Of a stretch of 64,000 nucleotides of DNA, positions 50,120 through 60,519 are shown piece by piece. Below the pieces are notes generated by a model. It saw only the letters and a list, made by a program, of their open reading frames with translations, had not been told where the DNA came from and did no database searches. How positions within the stretch are numbered: the stretch's first letter is position 1; each line of letters begins with the position of its first letter. Position numbers and translations under genes: made by a program. This DNA comes from Lamellibrachia columna (Eukaryota; Annelida; Polychaeta; Sabellida; Siboglinidae), in the NCBI GenBank assembly GCA_963662155.1, contig OY759266.1, forward strand, positions 11,219,835 to 11,283,834, in the 5' to 3' direction.

Positions 50120-51215
50120 GGGCAATCCCCATCGACTGCTATGTACGAATCATACATAAATTGTAAATGGAATTGACTTTGTTATCTAGTTAAAGTGTCG
50201 GCAATGCCCATTGTTATGCCAACAACTGTTTTACTATTATCTAACAACCATAATGCGTTTTCTATTGCTACATAAACGCAATGCGCAGTAGGCTCCAATG
50301 CACACACGTCCAACAACTGCATTAAATGAGGCAATGGTACGGTGAGTAAAATATATTGTAAATACGACACAGAATGTAATACTAAAACCTGCTATATCTA
50401 CAAAAATAATATGCCAACTTAAATTTAGAAATGTGCGCAATGCAATGTTATACTAGGTTTTCAATTAATACTACTACTACTACTATCTATTATTAAAATA
50501 TTTGTTATTTTATTTTATTTATATGACTACGTTTTAACTCACGAAAGAATACTAAGTAAACACCAACACTTACTGGATTAACTCATAACTGTTTTAAACA
50601 CTCAGTGAAAATGTCCACTGAAACTAATATAGTATGTAATTGTGCAATTTGTGAATGAAATATTTTTAGAACTTTAATTATGTTATTATTGCTATTTTTA
50701 GATTGTCTGAATGTTATTATTATTGTTATCATCATCATCAGTATTGTTAGTACTGTTAACACTTTTAATCGTTGTTAGTTTTTTACTGTTGTTAGCAAAA
50801 TTTTCTACAATTACTGCATTATACATAGCCAAAGGGGCCTGTATGATAGCGATCTTTCAGGTCTTAGCGTCTGTCTCGTGAAATCGTTTACGTGTTCACA
50901 TAGGTCAAAATAGGCACGTGTTCACATTGGTTGATATTCTCATTGTGTCAAGTCGGATGTGCTCAAATTATATTATTATAATTTTTTAAAGCCCATGCAC
51001 GGGTATGACTAGTGTGGTCAAGTGCGCCCAGGTGTGACTTATGCCACGTCTAATGGGCCGGGTGTGGACAGGTGCGGTAACTAGTAACGTAAGCAAAGAA
51101 TAGTGGTTAGGTGTGATGTGGAGTTGACAGATTAACTCTCTTTAAAGTTATTGTTATCAGTCTTCGCTGCACAATAGGCCAGTGCAGTGCACGTTAACAC
51201 GTACAGTACATTAAG
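50120..51215. other. Intergenic / 5' flank of the FUT11-like gene
   Basis: AT-rich up to about 50990, with short microsatellites (actactact near 50470, attattattg near 50710). It becomes GC-richer in the last 200 bp before the ATG, with words such as gtgtggtcaagtgcgcccagg and gggccgggtgtggacagg. I see no TATA box in a convincing position. The promoter of the fucosyltransferase gene is presumably here unless a distant first exon is used. Confidence 0.4.
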
Positions 51216-53311
51216 ATGGTGCAGTTATTGTCATTGCTCGGTTTAACGTGTATTTTTGCAACTTGTCTTTGCGATGCTTTAGAACCGGGTGATGCGTTTG
51301 AGCCCAACTCGGTTCACGCAAACATGAAATTCGCACATACCGTATCTGAACCTAGCGACCAAACCTCATCGTGGGACGACTGGTACGAAGATGATCACTA
51401 TAGTAAAAATATCGACAGTCCTACAAAAGACATTCCTATAATACTATGGTGGACAGGAAGGTTGTCTATGGTGAAGGGTATTTCGGAAGTGACCTGCCCA
51501 AATGCCATATGTTACTCTACCACAAATCGAAGCTACTTTGACGATCCTCGTACTCGTGGATTTTATTTCTATGGTTCAGACATTAAGCCAGAAGATTTGC
51601 CTCTTCCACGCCTGCCATATCACGAGTGGGCATTGCTCCACGAAGAATCACCGTTTAACAATTATATGTTAAGTCATGGCATAATGATAAGTTTATTTAA
51701 CCACACCGCAACATTTCGAAGAGAATCTGACTACCCCCTGACCACCCAGAACATTGACGCACTGGATTATTTGACGAAACAGAAGCCAGTTGCAGTGGCT
51801 GAAAAGAATGCGTTAAGAAAAGAAGAAGGCCTTGCACCAATTGTCTATGTACAAACTAATTGCAAACCACCATCAGATAGAGATAGCTATGTCCGTGAAC
51901 TGATGAAATATATTGATATTGATTGTTATGGGAAATGTTTGAATAACAAAGAAATGCCAAAAGAACTTCGTGATCCAACAGAATCACTGGGAACTGAGAA
52001 ATTTGACAGTTTCCTTGGTAGATACAAGTTTCATCTGGCATTTGAAAATGCAATATGCAATGACTACATGACCGAGAAACTTTTCCGACCACTGCATGTT
52101 GGGTCTGTGCCAATATACAAAGGATCTCCACTAGCACGGGATTGGATGCCGGACAACAGATCAGTGATTATGATTGACGATTTTGAATCGCCACAGAAAC
52201 TTGCAGAATTCATCAAATACCTTGATTCTAATGACACGGAATATGAGAGATACCTACAGTTCAAAACCAGCATTGGCATAACGAATAGGTTTCTTCTTGA
52301 CCACATGTTGAATCGAGACTGGGGTGTGAATGACTTCAAGAAATTAGACATGATAACTGGGTTTGAGTGCTATGTATGTCACAAACTGACCGAGAGATAT
52401 AAAGTAGAGAAGCGACATAAAGCCGATCCATCCATACGACTGCTGCCACCTGTTGTTGCCGATATCAGCCACCTCCACTGTCCGCAGCCTCATCCAGCCT
52501 TCATAGATGAGACTAAACTCGATACAGATGATTCGTATGTGTTTTTTTATACCATCATCCTTTTATTTACATTAATTTTATACTTTTACTAGCAAGCATG
52601 CCTTTACATTATAGCAAATAAATATTTATTATTGAAAATAAATATAATGTAAACAAATATTTGCTATTAATTTCTGAAGTACATGCTTGGATCAGTTTCT
52701 CTGGTATTATATAATTTATAAGCTCTGTTTTACCATTGAATTTATTACAGCTATACAGGTAGCTGTGTTGACAGAAACATCAAAATTACAGTTTTGAACA
52801 ATGCTGTTTTCTTTTGAACTCCAAAAGAATAATTTTTTTAAGAACTGATGTTGGCAATGAATTTGCTGCATTATTAGAAGTTGATATTGTACTGTTTGGA
52901 ATGGCGAATTCTAATTTATTTATTTCCAGTATGTAAACAAACCAAAATGTAAACAAACAAAATACGTAAATAATTGTACTTTTTATCAGTCTAAATATGA
53001 ACTGATTAGTTACTGCGAGGTGACCGTCTTTTCTGTGCACTTGGGCATTTCTGAACATAGGTTCTACAAAATGTCATCCGCTTGAAACAGACCATGTGAC
53101 TTTCTAGCTTTAGTAGCACCACACGTTGCTTCGTGTACTTTAATCGTGAATATACCTGTTCTCCAGGTGGCGCCATCAGCGATGGATAGAAGACTACTGG
53201 GACTGCTTTGACAAGGCACGAGCTGTGAGAGCAATGTTGGAACGTGGAGAAAAACAAGCGGACATGTTCGAAGCTTACTGGGAGGAGATCTTCATGAAAA
53301 AGGATGACTAA
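51216..53311 (+). CDS. FUT11-like: FUT11/FUT10-type alpha-1,3-fucosyltransferase (GT10), two exons, 487 aa
   Basis: Exon 1 51216-52534, intron 52535-53166 (gtatgt...ctccag), exon 2 53167-53311 ending TAA; 1464 nt in frame. GT10 enzymes move fucose from GDP-fucose. Vertebrate FUT10/11 act in the ER/early secretory pathway and have been linked to protein O-fucosylation of EMI domains. Visible: N-terminal hydrophobic signal/anchor (LLSLLGLTCIFATCL), ILWWTGRL, HEWALLHEESPFNNYMLSHG, and the GT10 donor-binding block at about residues 269-305 (YKFHLAFENAICNDYMTEKL, GSVPIYKGSP), then RDWMPDNRSVIMIDDFESPQ. The GFECYVCHKLTERY Cys motif follows. N-glycosylation sequons include NRS, NHT and NDT. Exon 2 encodes WIEDYWDCFDKARA and finishes EEIFMKKDD, matching the C-terminal landmarks of FUT11, which supports the splice. 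Reading through the donor instead gives a 458-aa form with a hydrophobic tail. Confidence 0.95.
52593..52642 (+). promoter_or_regulatory. Candidate intronic polyadenylation signals after the read-through stop of FUT11-like
   Basis: AATAAA at 52617-52622 and again at 52637-52642, 25-50 nt after the TAG at 52590-52592 that ends the unspliced frame. They lie inside the FUT11-like intron and could terminate an alternative mRNA, though AT-rich DNA produces such hexamers by chance. Confidence 0.35.
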
Positions 53312-53406
53312 AGTTGTTTTATTACTTGGGATCAAATCCATTGGCAATATTTTTTATACACATTTAAATACTTTTTGATTTGCTAGTATTTTTAAACAGT
53401 ATTTTT

Positions 53407-53769
53407 CAGGGTTGTTTGATTTAAATCATTTAATTTAAATCATTGATTTAAATCGCTAAAAAAAATTTTTTTTTAATCATTGATTTTTTTTTCTTCCGTT
53501 TTTTTAATCGCTGATTTATATGAATTTAACACAAATAATTGTTTACAAGCATCGAGATCAACAAAGTTTTGTGTTTTTTAATACAAAAGCACAAAGTATG
53601 CACACTTGTGTAGCTGTATTGACACCAGATAGCCTGATAGTAAAATATTTTATGACATTGTGTATACCAGATTTCAAATAAATCAAGAAAATCAAATAAA
53701 TAAAAAAAATCCTATTTAAATAACAAAATTCCAATTTTTTTTTTTTAATCAGTATTTTTTTCAACCCTG
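53407..53769. mobile_element. 363-bp hAT-type MITE with perfect 8-bp target-site duplication
   Basis: Begins CAGGGTTGTTTGATTTAAAT and ends TTTTTTTCAACCCTG. The duplication gtattttt is at 53399-53406 and 53770-53777. The interior is T/A-rich with repeated gatttaaatca and caaataaat. The first 20 bp equal the complement of the right end of the 60-bp element at 14944-15003. It begins 96 bp after the FUT11-like stop codon, so it may lie in that gene's 3' UTR or supply its poly(A) signal. Confidence 0.92.
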
Positions 53770-54342
53770 GTATTTTTGCACCAGTGATTGCACTGTGATT
53801 ATGTAATTTTTTCTGCGATATGCCAGTTGCTTACCAAGATAGGTGTGTACATTTTAAATTTATCTTACAAAGACGGGATTGATAGCGGGTTTGTTCTATT
53901 CTACTTACATTTTGCCATTTGGTGTTTAATAATACTGAGTAAAATAATACTGAAACAAAATGTCATGAACATATGAACATATTGACAAAGGCTGCAGCCT
54001 GCATCACTGGTTTTCTTTCATCTGGTATATTGTTTCTTGGTGGGAGTGTATCTTCATTGTTGGCGGCACCAAATTAAATTCAGACTTTCATGTTTGAAAT
54101 GCTAAGACGTATGACTGTTTCATTTGAATGTAAAAGGAAATTGTTACAGTGGTATTTGAAACTGTTATATTAATGATTAATATTTGAGATATAACCAAAG
54201 AGATTAGGTGAAATATGTAACCTTAGCTGAAATAGTTGTACTAATTTTACTAATGTGATATAACCTGCAGACATGTATTGTATTGTGGAAGTAGATTGGT
54301 GTATTTTAACCAAATATGTTGACAGATGGTGTATAGTGGTGT

Positions 54343-54720
54343 AGGCTGCTAGACAGCTTCCAGACAGAATGTGCTTGCTCACTAAGCAGCTTCCTTACGG
54401 AATGTGCGTGCTCACTAAGCAGCTTCCTGACAGAATGTGCTTGCTCACTGAGCAGCTTTCTGACAGAATGTGCGTGCTCACTAAGCAGCTTTCTGACAGA
54501 ATGTGCTTGCTTACTGGGCAGCTTCCTGACGGAATGTGCTTGCTCACTGAGCAGCTTCCTGACAGAATGTGCGTGCTCACTAAGCAGCTTTCTGACGGAA
54601 TGTGCTTGCTCACTAAGCAGCTTCCTGACAGAATGTGTGTGCTCACTAAGCAGCTTTCTGACAGAATGTGCTTGCTCACGGAGCAGCTTCCTGATGGAAT
54701 GTGCTTGCTCACTGAACAAG
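54343..54720. repeat. 33-bp minisatellite, about 12 copies
   Basis: Unit cagcttcctgacagaatgtg / cttgctcactgag with small variants (gcgtgctcactaag). The period is a multiple of three and lacks stops in several frames, so long open frames appear on both strands (54746-54306, 54769-54395, 54369-54728). They are not taken as genes. Confidence 0.93.
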
Positions 54721-54724
54721 GGGA

Positions 54725-55890
54725 GTGAGTTGCAGATGTTAAACATTTCACAGAAGTCCCATATTTCAAATGGTATCGGTGTGCATAAAATTTATTTTTG
54801 TAGAAATTATGTAGTTTACTCCAGTCACTATACTGTAGAAATTTCTCAAATAAATAATTCTGCTTATAGGTTTTTATAGTTGGTTATATTTTATTAACTA
54901 TGTTTAAAAGTTTTTGGTTTTTAAGTTTTAGTTATTTTGTACATGTACAGTGTTGAAAATTGTCTAGCAGCCATTGCAGCTATATCATGTTTGTAAAAAT
55001 CTTCATAGCACAACATTTATTGACTGCTATATTTAAGTTGTGCTGTTATATACTATTATTCAGTAAGTTTAGAAGACTTATAATTGCTGCTGTTTACGTG
55101 CGGCTGTTACTGTGTAACAAAATCGCATACTGAGTGTAGCAATTAACTTGATACAATTGAGTTGAATTACAGGTATTTTGCAGATGCATGATAGATTGAA
55201 AAATTACAGTTGCATGATGAATTGAAAATTTTTAGAACTTTACATGATATATTGAGAAAGGACAAGCAATTGAGAAATTGCAGTTACATAATAGATTAAA
55301 AAAGATTGATGTGTCAAATTTGTATTTAGCTTTGATAACTTTGTAAAGCAAGTTTTGAAACTTGCCAGTGCCTTGATGGGACTGAAACCTGTGAAATGCT
55401 GTCTGCATGTACATGGTTGTATGTATCTACAATAGTTGATATTCTACAGAACAATAAATTTATCTACGTTTACTTGGATTTCTTGTCATATTCTGTGATA
55501 TTGCTATTTAACTGATTTATGTAGATTCTAACTAAAAAAAGTAGTTATTTTTTTTCAGGTGAACCAAGTGAATCAAGGAAATAAAATCACATGGTATTTT
55601 CATGGAAACAAAGTTAGAGGAAAAGAAAATCATAACGTACAATTTCTCAAAGACGTGTTTCAAAACAATTTAACTTTTATAATTTCTTTTAAAGATTTAC
55701 TACAAATATTATTCTGTAAAAATTGCTAGAATTCTGGTAGCAGTTTGATAGTGTTATTTTGGAGGGAATAATATAGTAACGAATTATTGTTAATGATAAG
55801 TTGCAATTATAATCTTCAAAATATGGCTGGCACAGAAGCAAAAATCAAATAATATGATATATTTAATTTGCTATAGCATTGAACTTCAGA
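54725..55890. other. AT-rich intergenic stretch, no gene seen
   Basis: No coding pattern, RNA gene or clear repeat. A loose repeat of gcatgat-gattgaaaaattacag occurs around 55185-55300. FUT11-like lies upstream and the LINE cluster downstream. Confidence 0.5.
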
Positions 55891-55899
55891 AATCTGTCC

Positions 55900-58066
55900 A
55901 GTAGGGGGTGACATCAACACCCACACCATTCCTGGTATGAGCGATCACGAATCCGTGACCTTCAATGTCAACTTAAACCCAGTTCGCAACAAGAAACCCC
56001 CCCCACCAAGTTTATAGTTACAAATCAGCAGACTGGGACCAACTCAAAGACGACATAGACAAACTAAATCTTGAGTACTTCGACATCGACCCCAACTCAC
56101 AGGATATAGACATAAACTGGACCTTTTTCCGCAAACGTCTGACTACCTTGATTAACAATAACATACCTAGACGATACACAAAAGCTAAAACCCACCTCCC
56201 CTGGATAACACGTGAACTAATTAGAATGCAGAGAAGACGAAACAAAAGCCACAAAAAGGCAAAGCAAACTGGACTAAACAGTGACTGGGAAAAATTTAAG
56301 GAACTCCGAAAGCAAGCTACCAAAGCATTAGCAAAATCCTACAAAGACTATGTTAACAACCACATTGGAGACAGCCTGAAAACTAATCCAAAACGATTCT
56401 GGTCATTTATTAAGGCAAATAAACGAGAAAACATTGGCATCCCCACACTTCGAGTAAACGACCAACCAATAATTAATGATCGAGATAAAGCAAATGCCCT
56501 AAACAACCAATTTAGCTCTGTATTTACCCAAGAAAAGCACCCCATCCCCCAAATAGCCCCCTCTACTTACCCCAACATCCCCCTTCTCGAAATTGGCATA
56601 GATGGCGTAATAAAATAGCTGGAAAATCTAAACCAGAACAAAGCTACAGGCCCAGATGAACTCCCAGCCAGAGTCCTTAAAGAAACTGCAAAGCAGATAG
56701 CTCCCATCATCACCCAAATTTTCCAACAATCATACAACACAGGTAAACTTCCTAATGACTGGCTACAAGCATTAGTAACTCCTATACACAAAAAGAGCCA
56801 TAAATCTGACCCAGCTAACTACAGACCCTTATCACTAACCTGCATCCTCTGTAAAGTAATGGAACATATCATCCTAAGCAACATGTGGAAACACCTGCAC
56901 AAGCATAACATCATTTTCCACTTCTAACACGGATTCCAGTCGGGACTGTCTTGTGAATCTCAACTCATTGAGACAGTCCACGACTGGATGACTGCTATGG
57001 ACAACAAGACCCAAATTGACGCAATCCTGCTTGACTTTGCCAAAGCCTTCGACAAAGTGCCTCACCTACGTCTTCTATCAAAATTTACCTCCTACGGAAT
57101 CACTGGAAACACTCAAAATTGGATCAAATCTTTCTATCCAACCGCAAACAGAGAGTCTCAGTTAACGGTGCCCTGTCGGACATCACAGATGTCACATCTG
57201 GTGTCCCACAGGGTTCAGTTCTAGGACCTGTCCTCTTCTTACTCTAAATAAATGACATAAATGGGAACATCAAATCTTCTATACGCCTTTTTGCAGATGA
57301 TAGTATTATATATCGTAAAATTTCTTCCAAAACCGACCACGAAATTCTCCAAACTGACCTAAGCCAACTCCAAACATGGTCAGACAAATGGCAAATGGAA
57401 TTTAATGTATCTAAATGCGTCCACCTTCCAATAACAAACAAAACTAAACCCAGCACACACAAGTACTCGCTTTCTGGCCAGCCATCATCCACAGTATCCA
57501 GCCACTCATACCTCGGAGTAAAATTGGATTCCAAATTAACCTGGACAAATCACGTCACTGACATAACTTCAAAATCTTCGAAATGTTTAGGCATGATTAA
57601 ACGAACTCTTGGCCCATGTAAACCCGAAGTTGGAATCCCCACACCTTTTCACAAGTTAAAAGCCTTGAAAGAGTGCAACACTCTGCTGCCAGATTTGTTA
57701 AAAATGATTACAGACGGAACACAAATCCAGCAGATCTAATTACTGCCCTTGGATGGCCAACCCTCGAACGAAGGCGCATTATCAAACAAGCCACTACCTT
57801 CTACAAAATTCTAAACAACATTATTGACATCACCCCCCCCCCCCCCCCCCCTCCAGGCCTACTAACTTGATCTCGAACCCGTGGACAATACATAGCCCCC
57901 AAGTGTCGTATAAATGCAATGGTCTTTTCATTTTATCCCAGAGCCATTCGCATATGGAATATGATTCCACCAAAAATTACCAACATAAAAAACCCAAAAT
58001 CATTTCAAGAAGCTATTATGGAACTCCCTTTCACCACACCTCCTCACCTAAACTGCCTTTAAACTC
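55900..58066 (+). mobile_element. Jockey-superfamily LINE, 5'-truncated, decayed
   Basis: Starts in the end of the endonuclease domain (IPGMSDHESVTF near 55930). It continues through a linker (PRRYTKAKTHLPWITRELIR), RT blocks KATGPDELPARVLKE, NYRPLSLTCILCKVMEHI, LLDFAKAFDKVPHLRLLSKF, VTSGVPQGSVLGPVLFLL and LFADDSIIY, and the C-terminal region (HSAARFVKNDYRR, ERRRIIKQATTFYKILN, PRAIRIWNMIPP). It ends PPHLNCL and TAA at about 58064. Defects include stop codons after GVIK and in HF-HG, a frameshift before the SGVPQG block, a stop after LFLL, and a poly-C expansion at 57833-57850. Confidence 0.9.
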
Positions 58067-59478
58067 GAAAGTTTTCGAACATATTATGCTCCGTTATCTG
58101 AAATCTTCCACGGCCGGTCTATTGGATCCTCACCAGTTTGGTTATCAAACTAACAGATCTGTGGACGATGCATGAAGTTGCCTTAGGTTTACATTATGTT
58201 ATGAATCACTTGGAACAACCGAGCACTTATGCGAGGATTCTTTTCGTGGACTTTAGCTCGGCCTTTAACACCATAATTCCTGTGAAGTTGTTTGATAAAC
58301 TTGTATCTCTGAATGTGCATCCTGCCATCTGTCACTGGACTCTCCACTTTCTTCTTCACAGGCCTCAATCTGTCAAGGTCAAAAACTCTCTCTCCAAACC
58401 TGTTATTCTTAACACTGGTGCCCCACAAGGCTGCGTGCTTTCTCCTTTCCTTTTCACTCTCTTTACAAACGACTGTGTATCTGGTAACCAATCTGTTCGC
58501 GTGGTTAAGTTCTCGGATGACACCACTGTAATTGGCTGTGTCAACAATGCTAACGAGTCTGTGTATAGAGAGGAAGTTCAAAGACTGGTCGGCTGGTGTA
58601 AGAACAACAACCTGGTACTAAACATATCCAAAACGAAGGAAATGATCATTGATTTTCGCAAAAAGAAAACACCCATCCACCCCCTTGTCATTGACGGTAC
58701 TGAAGTTTTACAAGCCGTCTCTGTAAAATTTTTGGGTTCGACTATTTCTAAAGATCTTTCCTGGTGTAATAACACGATTGGCATCATTAAAAAAACACAA
58801 AAACGCATGTACTTCCTTAGACACCTCAAACGATTCGGCTTATCTCAAGCAATATTAACACGTTTCTACCGCGCAGTTATTGAAAGTGTCTTGTCATTTT
58901 CTATCATGTCTGGTTTGGTCGCGCCAGCCAAGATGAAATTAATCAAATTGAAAAAGTCGTCAAGTACGCCTCTAAACTAATCGGGTTAAATATGCCGTCC
59001 ATCAGATCTCTTTATCTATCTCGCAGTTTGCGCAAATCCAAGCGCATTGTACAAGACGAATATCATCCAGCCAACCATCTCTTTGAACTCCTTCCCTCCG
59101 GTAAGCGCTACCGTAGCATAAAAACTAAAACGACGCGATTTAACAATAGTTTCTATCCTCAAGCGCTGAGATTTTTAAACGGAGAGCCATCATAAATGTC
59201 TTGCCTCTGGTAGGTAGATGCAATGTCGCCTTTTTAATTTTTTTTTTTTTTTTTTTTTTTTTTAATCTTTAATTTTTTTTATTTTTTAATCTTGCAACCT
59301 ATTATATTACTCTCGCTTGTTTTCAACTGTTTTTAGTATTACGATTGTGATATGTAATGTTTAGTTCCGTGTGTGATTGGGTGCATGAGTGTATGTTTGT
59401 GCTAACGCCACAACACTACAGATTCCTTGTACTTGCTACTTGGTAATAAAACGTATCTTATCTTATCTTATCTTATCT
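58067..59478 (+). mobile_element. L2/Rex1-like LINE, 5'-truncated, with tctta tail
   Basis: RT begins at KVFEHIMLRYLKS, then RILFVDFSSAFNTIIPVKLF, NTGAPQGCVLSPFLFTLFTN and VVKFSDDTTVIGCV, and the long open frame 58138-58980. After a frameshift, PSIRSLYLSRSLRKSKRIV, SGKRYRSIKTKTTRFNNSFY and PQALRFLNG end at 59195. The 3' UTR has a poly-T run (59231-59264) and ends in tatcttatcttatcttatct, a short tandem tail as in L2-type elements. A frameshift near 58170 separates the FGYQTNRSVDD block from the main frame. Confidence 0.9.
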
Positions 59479-59728
59479 TTAAAACACAGTGCTCAGCGTA
59501 AACTTATCCATGCCCATGGTGTGGGTATGGAGACTGTCTATGTGTGCATGTAGCAAGGCAGCGACAGTATCCAATAATCCATACACACAACCAACCTATT
59601 AAAAATGTTCGTTAAACATCCTATACATAAAATAAATAAAACTATCAGATAAAACCATTTCAGCAACATTAATGATACTAGTCTTTTAATCGAATGTACC
59701 ACCCACAGCGCATGCGCACAGTCCACCA

Positions 59729-59790
59729 CAAACTCCTGCGTTAGCCCAAGTTTGGGCTGTTTGGAGTAAACCACTTGAGACTTGAGACTC
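59729..59790 (+). mobile_element. 3' fragment of the SINE family seen at 49691-49905
   Basis: aaactcctgcgttagcccaa / gtttgggctgtttggagta / cacttgagacttgagac matches the last 65 bp of the complete copy with few differences. The tRNA-like head is absent. Confidence 0.85.
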
Positions 59791-59919
59791 TAACTGTTTC
59801 GTTTTCATTCCGTTGCGCCACCTAGCGAACCATAATTAATGATTATCCTGTTTCGATGGTCGACCGGAAGATGTCGCTGTTTGCGGAAATAGAATTACGT
59901 CAACGACTGGTGAAGGGAG

Positions 59920-60476
59920 AACATCAAAACATTCCGATTCGGGGTTAGTGTTCATGAAAGAAAATCAGTTGTTCGCTTTGACAACGACACCGCAGACTCG
60001 TGTGGGCGGCGCACCGGTGTAGTGCAGAGGGAATCAATGTTTCACAACGGTCGGAAAATTTATAGTGTTTGGAATCATCGCTAATTGGGCTTGTCTCGTC
60101 TTGACTTGAAGCTGGGCTCAGCGTTGTCAGTGTCACTGTCAAGGCGCAGACGGGTTGCTTTTTATATCGCCGCTGTTCACGACAGCCGGAAGAAATACAC
60201 TTTTATATTGAACCGATACGGAAATCAGCAATGTTCATTGATTTCTACAACGAAAGCCAATAGTTTAACCGCAGGCATTTGGATACGTGTGCGAGCACTA
60301 GCCAGTGCTGTAGCCGACACAGTCTTTGTTTTGATGTCACTGGACACCGACGTTTATACGCCTTTGACGATGCCCGTGCAGCAAATCTGTGTCTCACCTG
60401 TCGGCATCGGATCAAACGATCGGATAATAGACAACTCGGTCAAGCCAATGACACCAATGAAAAACGACACAAAGGT
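59920..60476 (+). promoter_or_regulatory. Candidate promoter / first exon of a gene running off the right side
   Basis: CpG-richer than its surroundings, with CCGGAAG (ETS-like) at 60187-60193 and a donor-like CACAAAG/gtataa at about 60475. Two overlapping plus frames are open up to the donor: one from 60085 (131 codons, basic start LSRRRRVAF) and one from 60279 with spaced cysteines (CCSRHSLC, CLTCRHRIKRSDN). I recognise no domain, and which frame, if either, is used cannot be decided from sequence alone. Confidence 0.3.
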
Positions 60477-60519
60477 ATAAATATAATGTGTGTCAATTGT
60501 CTAATAATCTTTTAGAGAC

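Noticed and set aside
52535..52592. Single-exon FUT11-like gene ending at 52592
   Set aside because: As the main product, the two-exon model recovers the conserved C-terminal landmarks with a consistent phase; the read-through form is kept only as a possible isoform.
54306..54769. Three overlapping repeat-encoded proteins of 119-146 aa
   Set aside because: The 33-bp period without stops opens several frames at once; no start context, flanking coding or family similarity.
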